Origin: Bradyrhizobium iriomotense
GTDB taxonomy: Bacteria > Pseudomonadota > Alphaproteobacteria > Rhizobiales > Xanthobacteraceae
DNA length: 64,000 nucleotides
Reading direction: 5' to 3'
Assembly (NCBI RefSeq): GCF_030160715.1
Contig: NZ_BSOW01000009.1
Coordinates: 124,001-188,000 of the forward strand
The notes below the pieces were generated by a model, which saw nothing but the letters and a program-made list of their open reading frames with translations, did not search any database and had not been told where the DNA came from. Numbering within the stretch: the stretch's first letter is position 1; every line of letters begins with the position of its first letter. Made by a program: the position numbers and the translations under genes. Below are positions 48,225-57,189 of this stretch, piece by piece.

Positions 48225-48602
48225 CTAGCGCGCCGCAATCCGCGCACGGGGTGCGGCATACAGGCCGGGCGGAGAGCAGGAGCTCGCGCAGATGTGGCGC
48301 TCGACGAAGTCCCGGAGATGGTCGGGCAGGTCGGTGCCGTCGATGTCGCAGCGGGACTGGATTTCAAGGGCGACGTCGGCGGATATGTCCTTGATCCAAT
48401 GCTCGAGCGTGTTGAACGAAATGACCCGCACGGGATCGCTGAAGCAGCCTGCGATGAACTCGCCGATGGTCCCGTCGAGGTCCGCGCGCTCCATGCGGAT
48501 TTCTCTCGCGCCGCTGATCCGATCGATCACGACGAACAGCGTTTGGTCCGCGCCATAGGGCACATCGAGAGATAACGGGACGACTTCAAGCATCTGGGGC
48601 AC
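48225..48602 (-). CDS. Conserved hypothetical protein
   Basis: 125 residues: MPQMLEVVPLSLDVPYGADQ start, then YGADQTLFVVIDRISG and acidic helix regions, ending with a small Cys pair (HICASSC). Codon use and absence of a better overlapping frame support it. No domain recognised; convergent with the 48018 gene. Confidence 0.65.
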   Translation of the reverse strand: MPQMLEVVPLSLDVPYGADQTLFVVIDRISGAREIRMERADLDGTIGEFIAGCFSDPVRVISFNTLEHWIKDISADVALEIQSRCDIDGTDLPDHLRDFVERHICASSCSPPGLYAAPRARIAAR

Positions 48603-48681
48603 TCACACCGTTTGCTTCGTATCCCGTTAACGGGAAAAAACGGAAAAGCGTTCCCTGCGCCGCAGTTCGTGATCGGTGGCG

Positions 48682-48945
48682 TCAGAGAAACTCGCGCAAG
48701 CGCGACAATTCGACGACGTGTTCAGGCGAGAGAATCGCGGTCACCAGCGGCGGTTGCGGCGACGTATGAATCTCATAGAGGTGCCGGGTTGCCTGCGGCT
48801 TGTCCATGAAGGCCGTGATGCATTGGTCAAGCGTTCCTTCGAGCACCAAATAGGTGTCCCGATCCTCTCTCCGTTGATTTCCGAGCGAGGGCCATTTGCG
48901 CAAGCGCGCGGTTGCGCCGAAGTTCACTTTGGACTCGGAAGACAT
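48682..48945 (-). CDS. Conserved hypothetical protein
   Basis: 87 residues starting MSSESKVNFGATARLRKW; contains LVLEGTLDQCITAFMDKP and EIHTSPQPPLVTAILS, a short alpha/beta pattern. Preceded on its strand by a strong terminator (48970-49006) that insulates it from the monooxygenase gene. Function unknown. Confidence 0.65.
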   Translation of the reverse strand: MSSESKVNFGATARLRKWPSLGNQRREDRDTYLVLEGTLDQCITAFMDKPQATRHLYEIHTSPQPPLVTAILSPEHVVELSRLREFL

Positions 48946-48969
48946 CTGCCCCTGCCACGCAGCTCACGC

Positions 48970-49006
48970 AAAAAAGAACCCCAGCACGCATGGTCGCGTG
49001 CCGGGG
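48970..49006 (-). terminator. Intrinsic terminator after the monooxygenase-esterase gene
   Basis: Reading the minus strand: CCCCGGCACGC, loop, GCGTGCTGGGG (one mismatch), TTC then six T. It is about 150 bases past the 49159 stop. Confidence 0.8.
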
Positions 49007-49158
49007 TCCACACCTATCGCTGCATCTCTATGCCACGTATCCCCAACGCCCGCGGCCAAGATTCGTTCCCCGTCGACGAAACCATTTTTGACCGCATCTG
49101 CGGAGCCCCGGGCCGGTCCAGGCCCACAGACACGTCATCAGGGCCGCGACACCCGCAG

Positions 49159-51846
49159 TCAGCTCGCGGCGGCCGCGATCTTGTGCGCGGGCGGTGCGTG
49201 ACCGCGGCTCGCGTCTTCGCCGCGCCGTGCCTCCGGCGGAAGGCCGGCAAAGCGGCGCAAGGCGTCCGCCATCTGCACCCGTCCAGTGACGCCCGTGATC
49301 ACCACGTCAACCATGGCGAAGGACGAGTGGAAATGGCCGCGTGCCTGCAACTGCTCGACCGGAACGCCAGCGGCCGCGAGCGCCTCCGCGTAGGCGATGC
49401 CTTCGTCGCGCAAAGGATCGAACTCGCAGGTCACCACAAACGCTGGCGGCAGGCCGGCGACCTTGCCGCGCAGCGGCGAGACCCGCGGATCGGTGCGTTC
49501 GGTGGGCGAGCAGTAGATGTCCCAGAACCAGTACATCAGCGAGCGTGTCAGGAAGTAGCCGACCGCATTCTCCTCATAGGATGGACGGTCGAATGTGCAG
49601 TCGGTGACCGGGCACACCAGAAGCTGGCCGGAGATCTGCGGGCCTCCACGATCGCGCGCGAGCTGGCAGGTGACGGCGGCGATATTGCCGCCGGCACTCC
49701 AGCCCGCGACCAGCACCGGGCCCGGCGTGCCGCCGAGCTCGGCCGCATGCGCCGCGACCCAGCGCGTCGCCGCATAGCCGTCCTCGGCTGCCGCCGGGAA
49801 GCGGTGCTCCGGCGCATGCCGGTAGCCGACGCTGACGAAGATCATGCCCGTGCGCCGGCACATGTCGCGGCAGAACGGATCGTCGGACTGCTCGTCGCCG
49901 AGCACCCAGCCGCCGCCGTGGAAATAGACCACGATCGGGTGTGGCCCCGGTGTCGCCGGCCGATAGAGGCGGTAGGGCAGCGGGCCGTCAGCGACTTGAA
50001 GCGTGCCGTCGACGACCTCGCCGACCGGCCGACCCGCGGGTCGGGACTTGTTGAACTCGTTGACGAAGGCGCGCGCACCCAGCGCGCCCATCGATTCGAT
50101 CGGCGGCAGGTTGAGCTGTGCCAGCATGCCGAGCACGATGCGCACGTCCGGCTGCAGGCGCACGACCTCACCGTCATTGCGCTGCGCGGCGACGTTGGGC
50201 CCGGTGAGTTCGAAGCCGAGCATGCCGCGGGCAACGATCTCGTCGCAGATGCTACGGTAGGGGCCGACGCCGCCGGTATAGGGCATCAGGCCCTGTACCT
50301 TGCCGGGAACGTTGGCGCCCGTGTACCAGGTGTTGGCGAGCCGATGCAGCGTCAGCATCGAGCAGTCGGCCATGTGCTGACCCCATCCGGCCTGCGCTGT
50401 CTCGGTCGCCTCGATGGTGGTGAAGCCGGCGTCGCGAAGTGCGGCGAGGCGCTCGACCACCCAGTCGACATGCTGCTCGATCGATACCGCCATGTTCGAC
50501 AGCACCGACGGGCTGCCAGGTCCCGTGATCATGAAGAAGTTGGGGAAGCCGGCGACCGTCAGGCCGAGATAGGTCTGCGGCCCGTCCGCCCAGACGTCGG
50601 ACAGCGATTTGCCGCCGCGCCCGGTGATCGGGTGCACGGCCCGGATCGCGCCGGTCATGGCATCGAAGCCCGTCGCGAACACGATGACATCTACTTCGAA
50701 GCTGCGCTTGTCGGTGGTGATGCCGTTGGCGGTGATCGCCTTGATCGGCTCTTGCCGCAGATTCACCAACGTCACGTTGGGCCGGTTGTAGGTTGCATAA
50801 TAGTTGGTATCGAGGCAGGGCCGCTTGGCGCCGAACGGATGATCGTGCGGCGTCAGTGCCGCGGCGATCTCGGGGTCCTTCACGACCTCGCGGATTTTCT
50901 CCCGGATCAAGTCGGCAACCAGCCTGTTGCCGTCGAGATCGACGCCCTGATCGGCCCAGAGCTGTGACAGGATATGGACGAGGTCGCCGGCGGCCCACGC
51001 CTTGTCGAAGCGTTCGCGGCGCTCGGCCTCGCTGAGCTGCCAGCTCACGGAGGTCTGCTGCGGATAGGGCACGCCGGCCATCGACCAGCGCGCCTGCTCG
51101 CGATAGGCGGCGCGGTCGCCTTGCAGCAGGCCGAGCCGGTCCGCCGGCGCAGGACCGTTGTGGGCGGGCAGCGCGAAATTCGGCGTGCGCTGGAACACCG
51201 TCAGATGTGCGGCCTGCTCGGCGATCATCGGGATCGACTGGATGCCCGAGGAGCCCGTGCCGATCACGGCGACGCGCTTGCCCGCGAGATCGACACCCTC
51301 GTGCGGCCAGCGCCCGGTGAAATAGACCTCGCCCTCGAAATCCTTGACGCCGTCGATTTCCGGCGGCTTTGGCGCGGAGAGACAGCCCGTCGCCATGATG
51401 TAGTGGCGGCAGGAGACAGCCGGGCCGTTGCTGGTCGTGAGCTGCCAGCGTTCGGTGGCCTCGTCCCACTTCGCTTCCATGACCTTGGTCTTGAAGCGGA
51501 TGTCACGCCGCAGGTCGTAACGATCGGCTACGAAGCCGAGATAGCGCAGGATTTCCGGCTGGGTTGCGTATTTCTCCGACCAGGTCCAGGCCGTCTCGAG
51601 ATCCGGATCGAACGTGTAGCTGTAATCGATGGTCTGAATGTCGCAACGTGCGCCGGGATAGCGATTCCAGTACCAGGTGCCCCCGACATCGTCGGCCTCT
51701 TCCAGCGCGACTGTCGTCAGGCCTGCCCGGCGCAGCCGGTGGAGAAGATAGAGACCGGCAAAGCCTGCGCCGACCACGGCGACGTCCACTTGTTGGGCTT
51801 TCCGGGTTTCCTCCGAAGCACGTGCTGCAACCATTGCCTCAGCCAT
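49159..51846 (-). CDS. Baeyer-Villiger-type flavin monooxygenase fused to an alpha/beta-hydrolase (esterase)
   Basis: 895 residues from ATG at 51846 (GGGAGGATAATCGC upstream). N-terminal part, about 1-545: FAD motif VVGAGFAG (24-31), [23 protein letters not shown]-type fingerprint at 170-181 ([12 protein letters not shown]; the usual His is Phe176) and NADPH motif VIGTGSSG (194-201). C-terminal part, about 595-880: HSL-family hydrolase with HGGG at 643-646, nucleophile Ser717 (GWSAGG), Asp810 (EFDPLRDE) and His840 (GHFHSSF). Expected logic: oxidise a ketone to an ester or lactone, then hydrolyse it. No neighbour gives the substrate. Confidence 0.88.
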   Translation of the reverse strand: MAEAMVAARASEETRKAQQVDVAVVGAGFAGLYLLHRLRRAGLTTVALEEADDVGGTWYWNRYPGARCDIQTIDYSYTFDPDLETAWTWSEKYATQPEILRYLGFVADRYDLRRDIRFKTKVMEAKWDEATERWQLTTSNGPAVSCRHYIMATGCLSAPKPPEIDGVKDFEGEVYFTGRWPHEGVDLAGKRVAVIGTGSSGIQSIPMIAEQAAHLTVFQRTPNFALPAHNGPAPADRLGLLQGDRAAYREQARWSMAGVPYPQQTSVSWQLSEAERRERFDKAWAAGDLVHILSQLWADQGVDLDGNRLVADLIREKIREVVKDPEIAAALTPHDHPFGAKRPCLDTNYYATYNRPNVTLVNLRQEPIKAITANGITTDKRSFEVDVIVFATGFDAMTGAIRAVHPITGRGGKSLSDVWADGPQTYLGLTVAGFPNFFMITGPGSPSVLSNMAVSIEQHVDWVVERLAALRDAGFTTIEATETAQAGWGQHMADCSMLTLHRLANTWYTGANVPGKVQGLMPYTGGVGPYRSICDEIVARGMLGFELTGPNVAAQRNDGEVVRLQPDVRIVLGMLAQLNLPPIESMGALGARAFVNEFNKSRPAGRPVGEVVDGTLQVADGPLPYRLYRPATPGPHPIVVYFHGGGWVLGDEQSDDPFCRDMCRRTGMIFVSVGYRHAPEHRFPAAAEDGYAATRWVAAHAAELGGTPGPVLVAGWSAGGNIAAVTCQLARDRGGPQISGQLLVCPVTDCTFDRPSYEENAVGYFLTRSLMYWFWDIYCSPTERTDPRVSPLRGKVAGLPPAFVVTCEFDPLRDEGIAYAEALAAAGVPVEQLQARGHFHSSFAMVDVVITGVTGRVQMADALRRFAGLPPEARRGEDASRGHAPPAHKIAAAAS

Positions 51847-52107
51847 GCGATTATCCTCCCGAGCATTTTGCTTTGTCGACAGGCTATCGCCGCAGCAATG
51901 GTTTGTCATCATCGCAAAGTTCAATCTTGGGTAGCGATAGATGGATGCGCTGCGGCTCGCGTAGCGTACGCCGCGCCGCAGCAACCGCCGTGAGCGCTTG
52001 ATTTTTCGACGCAATCACGCTGTTGTTCCTTCGATGCCGAGTCCGTGCCATTGCCTCGGAGAAAAGGCCCTCGAGGTTTTTAGAGACCAAGGCTCTCACG
52101 AAACGCC

Positions 52108-52323
52108 ATGAAGAAGCTGAGCGAGCGAACCAAGGCAAACATGGACGTGGTGCTGGAGGAAACCTGCCGTCAACTGCCGCATGGCGGCGACCACGATAGC
52201 CGCAGGTTCATTGCCGAACGCTTGATCAAGGCGGCAGAAGCCGGGCATTCGACGCTCGGAGAGCTCGGCATCGTCGCGCGCCGCGCGCTCGCGGAGCTGA
52301 CCGGCAAGAGCGGCCAGGGATAG
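52108..52323 (+). CDS. Small conserved hypothetical protein
   Basis: 71 residues: MKKLSERTKANMDVVLEETC start, then HGGDHDSRRFIAERLIKAAE and a helical end. Composition is that of a soluble helical protein. Divergent from the monooxygenase gene. Not recognised. Confidence 0.6.
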   Translation: MKKLSERTKANMDVVLEETCRQLPHGGDHDSRRFIAERLIKAAEAGHSTLGELGIVARRALAELTGKSGQG

Positions 52324-52328
52324 TGCCT

Positions 52329-52453
52329 AGAGCGTGATGAGATTGGGATGAATCGTCATCGCGCTTTAGGCTATTGTTTGAGCATGATCTCCGCGCAAAC
52401 GCGTTCCGCGTTTGTCGCGAGGGAAACCGTTTCACACTTTTCCGGATCATGCT
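52329..52453. repeat. Intergenic repeat, family E copy 1
   Basis: Starts AGAGCGTGATGAGATTGGGATG, contains GTCATCGCGCTTTAGG, a hairpin AAACGCG-TTC-CGCGTTT, and ends CTTTTCCGGATCATGCT. Second copy at 55847-55944. A very recurrent intergenic element of Bradyrhizobium-like genomes. Confidence 0.75.
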
Positions 52454-52505
52454 CCAGCTGTGGATGGGACAGCCGGACCCGAGCGCCCGGTCCGGCTGCG
52501 GTGCC

Positions 52506-53741
52506 TCAGGTCTCGCTTGCGTTGCCAGTGATGAGCTCGGCCACGCGGGCGCGCGAGATCCTGTGTTCGGCGAGCAACTGCGCTGCAGGGCTCCGCGTCT
52601 CCGGAAATATGCCGATCAGCATGTTCGCCCCGGTCACAGCAGTGCGGCCCAGCTCATGCGCATGGATTTCCGCACGCTGTTCGGCGCGTTCGAAAGCGGC
52701 GGTGGGTTTGGCCTCCCTGCCATCCTGGGCGGCGATGTTGTTGAGCCCGCGATCGACATAGGCCTTGAGACTCGTTCTCATGGCGTCGAGGTCCGCATTG
52801 CAGTCCTGCATCACGGCGGAGGCGTCGGCATCGTCGAGCAGTGCGAGCAGGAGATGCTCCAGCGTGGCGTATTGATGGTGCCTTTCCGTGGCGTAGCCGA
52901 GAGCGCGGAGCTTTGTTGCCTGGAGCGCCGGCGATAGTGGGCGTCCAAAGTCCATGAAGGCATCGACCTGTTTCAGCCGCGCCACAGGATCGAGCGTTGC
53001 CAGCAGGCTCTGCTTGTCGCCCATCGGCAATCGCAGGCGCGTCGCGATGATGTCGGCGACGCGTCCCGGATCGCGGGTCTGTTCGAGCAGGGGCCATATC
53101 CCGGGAATGCGGATGTCACGGGCCGCCGCATAGCGTTCGAAGCGCTTGACTGCGCGGAGGATCAGTTCGGGTGCGTCGGGGATCGGCCCCTCGCCGAGAG
53201 CGGCAACCTCCGCCTCGAATGCGCCGCTGCCGGTAACGAAGCGGTGGATCAGGACGCGGCGGTTGACCTGAGTCAGCACCTTCAGCGTCCCGTCAGGCAG
53301 CGTTTCAAGCTCGAGCAGCTGGGCGAGAACGCCGATCGCATGGACATCCCCCTCTCCAGGCTCGTCGGTGCCTGACTCCTTCTGGATCGCCAGCACCACC
53401 TCGCGCTGCCGTTCGAACGCATGGTCGAGCGCCTGCATGGTCTTTGGGCGTCCGACGAACAGGGGATAGGTCGCGGTCGGGAAGGGGACCAGGTCGCGCA
53501 GTGGAACGGCGGGGTAGCTTGTGATTCCGGTTTGAAGTCCTGTTGCCTGCGCCCTTGCGGGCGGCGTCTTGCCGTCGCGTCGATCGGCCAGGAGCATTGC
53601 AGACATGGTGTTCCAGTCGGCGAGGCCGAACATCCTGGAGACCAGCTCCAGGCTCTCGCCGTGACTTATGCTGATGGACTTGATCTGGAGGGAGTCGCGC
53701 AAGGTTTGCGCCATAGCTTTGGCGTCGCGAAAATCGCGCAT
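52506..53741 (-). CDS. Lon-N / Clp-N domain fusion without ATPase or protease
   Basis: 411 residues from ATG at 53741 (AAGGA upstream). Residues 1-50 (MRDFRDAKAMAQTLRDSLQ..., SLELVSRMFGLADWNTMSA) are a small domain seen at the N-terminus of several rhizobial proteins. Residues about 75-258 match the Lon N-terminal substrate domain: AVPLRDLVPFPTATYPLFVG, QVNRRVLIHRF, and helical PMGDKQSLLATLDPVARLK. Residues about 268-405 match two Clp-N repeats: LSPALQATKLRALGYATERHH, YATLEHLLLALLDD. No Walker A/B and no Ser-Lys or Ser-His-Asp site. It may be an adaptor presenting substrates to Lon or ClpAP, or a decoy. Confidence 0.8.
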   Translation of the reverse strand: MRDFRDAKAMAQTLRDSLQIKSISISHGESLELVSRMFGLADWNTMSAMLLADRRDGKTPPARAQATGLQTGITSYPAVPLRDLVPFPTATYPLFVGRPKTMQALDHAFERQREVVLAIQKESGTDEPGEGDVHAIGVLAQLLELETLPDGTLKVLTQVNRRVLIHRFVTGSGAFEAEVAALGEGPIPDAPELILRAVKRFERYAAARDIRIPGIWPLLEQTRDPGRVADIIATRLRLPMGDKQSLLATLDPVARLKQVDAFMDFGRPLSPALQATKLRALGYATERHHQYATLEHLLLALLDDADASAVMQDCNADLDAMRTSLKAYVDRGLNNIAAQDGREAKPTAAFERAEQRAEIHAHELGRTAVTGANMLIGIFPETRSPAAQLLAEHRISRARVAELITGNASET

Positions 53742-54005
53742 CGGTGTCGTCCTTTGCAATGAGCGAACCAGGCGTGTCAGGTGGTTGCGTTGCTGACCCG
53801 GTCGCTCGGGCAAAGGGAGGCCGAAAAGGCTTCGATACGTTCACCGTCCCCTGGAGGGTGCAACCGGCAGGTCGTATCAACCGGACGAAAAAGTGACCCA
53901 AAGCGCGCTCGCTGTCAATCGCACGACGCTGGGTGAGGCTTGCCTCACCGCGTCAGGCGGACGTAAAAGTACTGGACGCAACTACTGCGCATTGAGATTT
54001 CGCCG

Positions 54006-55517
54006 ATGCGGTCCTTGCTGGCGCTCGCTACGGCTTCGATGGTCTCTTCAGTGGTCCTGGGACAGGTCGGCTCGGCCGCGGCCCAGCTGGCCGGGCAATA
54101 CCCGTTTGCCCTGACGCATGAGGGCCAGATGCTCGGCGCTGTCGAGGGCGAGGTGTCCTCTTTCAAGGGACTGGCGTACGCGGCGGCGCCTCTCGGGCTA
54201 CTGCGATGGCGCGCGCCAGAGGCGCTTCCCGAGAGCTCGGAGATGCGGACCGCCTACGATTTTGGTCCGGCGTGCCTGCAGCCTGCGATGCCGCAGGCAA
54301 GCGAGGATTGTCTGACGCTGAACGTCTTCCGACCCTTCGGCGTCGATGGACCGTTACCGGTGATGGTTTTCTTCCATGATGGCGGCTTCGTCACGGGCAC
54401 AGCGAATGATCCTCTCTTCGATGGCGCGAAACTTGCGCAGGCTGGCATCATTGTCGTGACGGTGAATTATCGTCTCGGCGTGTTCGGCTGGCTGGCGCAT
54501 CCCGCGCTCGCCGTGAATGCGCCCGACGGCGCAAGCGCCAATTACGGCATGATGGACCAGATCGCTGCGCTGCGCTGGGTTCATGACAATGCCGCCGCGT
54601 TCGGCGGCGATCCCAGCAACGTCACGTTGTTCGGTTCGGGCTCCGGCGCGACCTCGATTGCCCTTCTGATGCTTTGCCCGCAGGCACGCGAGTTGTTTCA
54701 CAAGGCGATCTTGCAGTCGCTGCCCGCGCGTCAAGGCGTGCCGTCGCTGCAAGAGGCCGAGGCCATTGGGCAACGCGTGTTCTCCCTGGTCGCGCGCGAC
54801 AGAACTACGTCTGATCCGCGTGCGTCGGATACGAGAATGCTGCTCGCGGCCGAAACCCTGCTGTTCGCCAAATCCGCAGGCAGCTTCGGCCCGGTGCTGG
54901 ACGGCCGGCTCGTGACGGAGGACATCGCGAGCGGTTTCGGTGCCGCGCATGAAAGCCGAATCCCGCTGATCATCGGCTCGAACGAGGACGAGACGAGTCT
55001 TGTCGACGAGCCCGATCTGAAGGAGGAGCTCCGCCTCGCCGGTGAATCCGCCGATCGATTGAAGTCGCTCTATCCCGGCATTTCCGGTAAGCCCGCGGAG
55101 CTTGCCGCCCGACTCTACACCGACAGGGTCTTCACGGAGCCCGCGCGTTTCCTCGCGCGGCTGCACGCGGCGACCGGCGCACCGACCTACCGCTACCGCT
55201 TTTCCTATGTGGGCGAAGCCCAGCGCGCGAACGGTGATGGCGGTCACGGGCGAGAGTTACAGTTCATCTTCGGCGCCCAGGGCGTGCCGGGCGCGAGCCC
55301 CTTCACGCGCGCCGACCGCGAGCTTGCGGGTCAGTTGCGCAGCTACTGGACCAATTTCGCAAGGAGCGGCGACCCCAACGGGGCGGGCCTGCCGCGTTGG
55401 GACGCGACATCACAAGGCGAGCGGTTGCTTCAGATCTCGAACGATCGCGTCTGGAGCGGCGACGATGACTGGTCGGATCGCCTGGATCGCCTTGAACGGC
55501 GCAGTCCCAAAGGTTGA
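54006..55517 (+). CDS. Type-B carboxylesterase family protein with altered nucleophile site
   Basis: 503 residues. Signal peptide about 1-26. Fold landmarks are intact: EDCLTLNVFRP, NYRLGVFGWLA, NYGMMDQIAALRWVHDN, AFGGDPSNVTLFG, acid GSNEDET and His in HGRELQFIFGA. But the nucleophile motif, normally G-E-S-A-G, reads G-S-G-S-G (residues 210-214), which places Gly212 where the catalytic Ser should be, and the oxyanion loop is HDGGF instead of HGGGF. Probably a poor or inactive esterase, or a binding protein. Same strand neighbours give no role. Confidence 0.85.
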   Translation: MRSLLALATASMVSSVVLGQVGSAAAQLAGQYPFALTHEGQMLGAVEGEVSSFKGLAYAAAPLGLLRWRAPEALPESSEMRTAYDFGPACLQPAMPQASEDCLTLNVFRPFGVDGPLPVMVFFHDGGFVTGTANDPLFDGAKLAQAGIIVVTVNYRLGVFGWLAHPALAVNAPDGASANYGMMDQIAALRWVHDNAAAFGGDPSNVTLFGSGSGATSIALLMLCPQARELFHKAILQSLPARQGVPSLQEAEAIGQRVFSLVARDRTTSDPRASDTRMLLAAETLLFAKSAGSFGPVLDGRLVTEDIASGFGAAHESRIPLIIGSNEDETSLVDEPDLKEELRLAGESADRLKSLYPGISGKPAELAARLYTDRVFTEPARFLARLHAATGAPTYRYRFSYVGEAQRANGDGGHGRELQFIFGAQGVPGASPFTRADRELAGQLRSYWTNFARSGDPNGAGLPRWDATSQGERLLQISNDRVWSGDDDWSDRLDRLERRSPKG

Positions 55518-55538
55518 GCGAAGAGCTGCGCGAAAAGC

Positions 55539-55718
55539 CTACGCGGCGAGTTCGACGCGGGGCGCCGCCGTCAGCTTCTCTTCCTCCAGGAAGTCCATCG
55601 CGCCCTCTTTCTCGACGGCGTAGCATTGCCGGCCTTCTCTCGACATGTAGACGGCGCGGACGACCCCGCGGCGACCCTTGTCACTGTTGACGACATCCCC
55701 CAGCGCAAACTTTGCCAT
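55539..55718 (-). CDS. Small hypothetical protein (SH3-like beta)
   Basis: 59 residues from ATG at 55718 with GGGAAG upstream; the frame to 55928 runs into a repeat. Begins MAKFALGDVVNSDKGRRGVV and continues YMSREGRQCYAVEKEGA with an acidic end, a pattern like small SH3/KOW-type proteins. Convergent with the esterase gene. Confidence 0.6.
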   Translation of the reverse strand: MAKFALGDVVNSDKGRRGVVRAVYMSREGRQCYAVEKEGAMDFLEEEKLTAAPRVELAA

Positions 55719-55846
55719 CTTACTTCCCGCAAAAACCAACCGGCCGAGTGCTTCGACCCCGGGCGCGGATTTTGGAAGGCAAATCGTTAACGACTTGCTA
55801 ACCATGCGCGTTTCCCTATGCTCGCCGCCGAAAAGCGCGTAAGCCC

Positions 55847-55944
55847 AAAGCGCGATGAGGTTAGGATGATCGTCATCGCGCTTTAGGTTGTTGTTTGCGC
55901 ATGATCTTTTCGGAAAACCGCTTCGCACTTTTCCGGATCATGCT
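55847..55944. repeat. Intergenic repeat, family E copy 2
   Basis: Shorter copy of 52329-52453 with the same core GTCATCGCGCTTTAGG and end CTTTTCCGGATCATGCT, lacking the central CGCG-rich hairpin segment. Confidence 0.75.
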
Positions 55945-55982
55945 TTAGCCGCGCCTGTTGCGAGAGAGATGAGCCAAAGGCG

Positions 55983-56783
55983 ATGACGCGATTTCCGACC
56001 TTCTTCCTGTCACATGGCGGTGGCCCCTGGCCGTTCATGGACGATAGGCGGGTGCAATATGCCAAGACCGCGCAGGAGTTCGGCCGGCTACCCGAGCGGC
56101 TGCCGTCGCGGCCGAAGGCGGTGCTCGTCATCACCGGCCATTGGGAGGCGGACCAGTTCACGGTCTCGACCTCGGCGCATCCGCCGATGGTCTACGACTA
56201 CTACGGTTTCCCCGAGCATACCTATCACCTCAAGTATCCCGCGCCGGGCGAACCGGCCCTGGCCGCGCGGGTGAAGGAGCTTCTGGATTGTGCCGGCGTC
56301 GATTGCCGCGAGGACGCCAATCAGGGCTTTGATCACGGCACCTTCGTGCCGCTCGGCCTGATGTATCCGAACGCCGATATGCCGATCGTGCTGTTGTCGC
56401 TGAAGGCGACCTACGATCCGGCCGAGCATATCAAGGTGGGCCAGGCGCTGACCGCGTTGCGCGATGAAGGCGTCGTGATCATCGGCAGTGGTCTCACCTA
56501 CCATAACATGCGCGGCTTCGGACGCGCGGAATCGAAGCCCGTGTCGTATGAGTTCGAGGCCTATCTGAACGAGGCGATCGGCCAGCCGGACGCTGCACGG
56601 CGCAATGCCATGCTGATCGACTGGCAGAACGCGCCGGGCGCGCGCCTTGCGCATCCGCGCGAGGACCATCTGCTGCCGCTGATGGTCGCAGCCGGCGCGG
56701 CGGATGGCGATACCGGACGCCGTCTGTTCGTCGACGAGGTCGCGAGCGTCGCGATGGCGTCGTACGAGTTCGGTGGTGCGTAG
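55983..56783 (+). CDS. DODA-type (LigB-like) extradiol ring-cleavage dioxygenase family protein
   Basis: 266 residues. Class III extradiol fold: FFLSHGGGPWP with the first His, VITGHWE with the second, NQGFDHGTFVPL and SGLTYHNMRGF with further conserved His, and PREDHLLPLMVAAGAA. Homologous to YgiD/4,5-DOPA dioxygenases that cleave catechols using Fe or Zn. The substrate is not predictable. Confidence 0.9.
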   Translation: MTRFPTFFLSHGGGPWPFMDDRRVQYAKTAQEFGRLPERLPSRPKAVLVITGHWEADQFTVSTSAHPPMVYDYYGFPEHTYHLKYPAPGEPALAARVKELLDCAGVDCREDANQGFDHGTFVPLGLMYPNADMPIVLLSLKATYDPAEHIKVGQALTALRDEGVVIIGSGLTYHNMRGFGRAESKPVSYEFEAYLNEAIGQPDAARRNAMLIDWQNAPGARLAHPREDHLLPLMVAAGAADGDTGRRLFVDEVASVAMASYEFGGA

Positions 56784-56784
56784 A

Positions 56785-56856
56785 GCGGATTAGCGTAGCG
56801 TAATCCGCCAATCTTGCCGCGGTGACACGGTGGGTTACGCCTTCGGCTAACCCACC
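56785..56856. repeat. Paired intergenic hairpins
   Basis: Hairpin 1: GCGGATTA/TAATCCGC (56785-56792 with 56801-56808). Hairpin 2: GGTGGGTTA/TAACCCACC (56829-56837 with 56848-56856). Both are recurring intergenic palindromes in Bradyrhizobium-like genomes; here they separate convergent genes. Confidence 0.65.
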
Positions 56857-56876
56857 CTACGAAGCGCGCAGAGCCC

Positions 56877-57137
56877 TCACCCGTATTTCAGCTTCATGAA
56901 CAGGATGCCGCCCGCGAGCACCATGGTGACCGCGTTGGCGGCGACCAGCGGCGCGTCGCCGGAGAGCAGGCCGTAGATGAGCCAGAGCGCGAGGCCCAGC
57001 AGCAGCACGAGGAACATGCCGAGCGAGATGTCCTCGGTGGAGCGGGTCTTCCGGACCTTGATGAATTGCGGGGCGTAGGCGAGGGTCGTGCAGGTTGCCG
57101 CCGCGAACCCGAGCAGCTTGATGAGAAACGATTCCAT
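56877..57137 (-). CDS. SemiSWEET/PQ-loop small membrane transporter
   Basis: 86 residues from ATG at 57137. Three hydrophobic helices; LAYAPQFIKVRKTRSTEDIS carries the Pro-Gln motif and the following basic loop typical of SemiSWEET sugar carriers, and the last helix contains NAVTMVLAGGI. Works as a dimer in the membrane. Confidence 0.88.
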   Translation of the reverse strand: MESFLIKLLGFAAATCTTLAYAPQFIKVRKTRSTEDISLGMFLVLLLGLALWLIYGLLSGDAPLVAANAVTMVLAGGILFMKLKYG

Positions 57138-57189
57138 GGGCGGCTCTATAGCACGGAATCGACGATGAACACGTGTCAGGTGACCCGGA

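Noticed and set aside
48676..50967. 763-residue open frame on the plus strand
   Set aside because: Antisense to the monooxygenase-esterase gene and to the 48682 gene; no motif and atypical composition.
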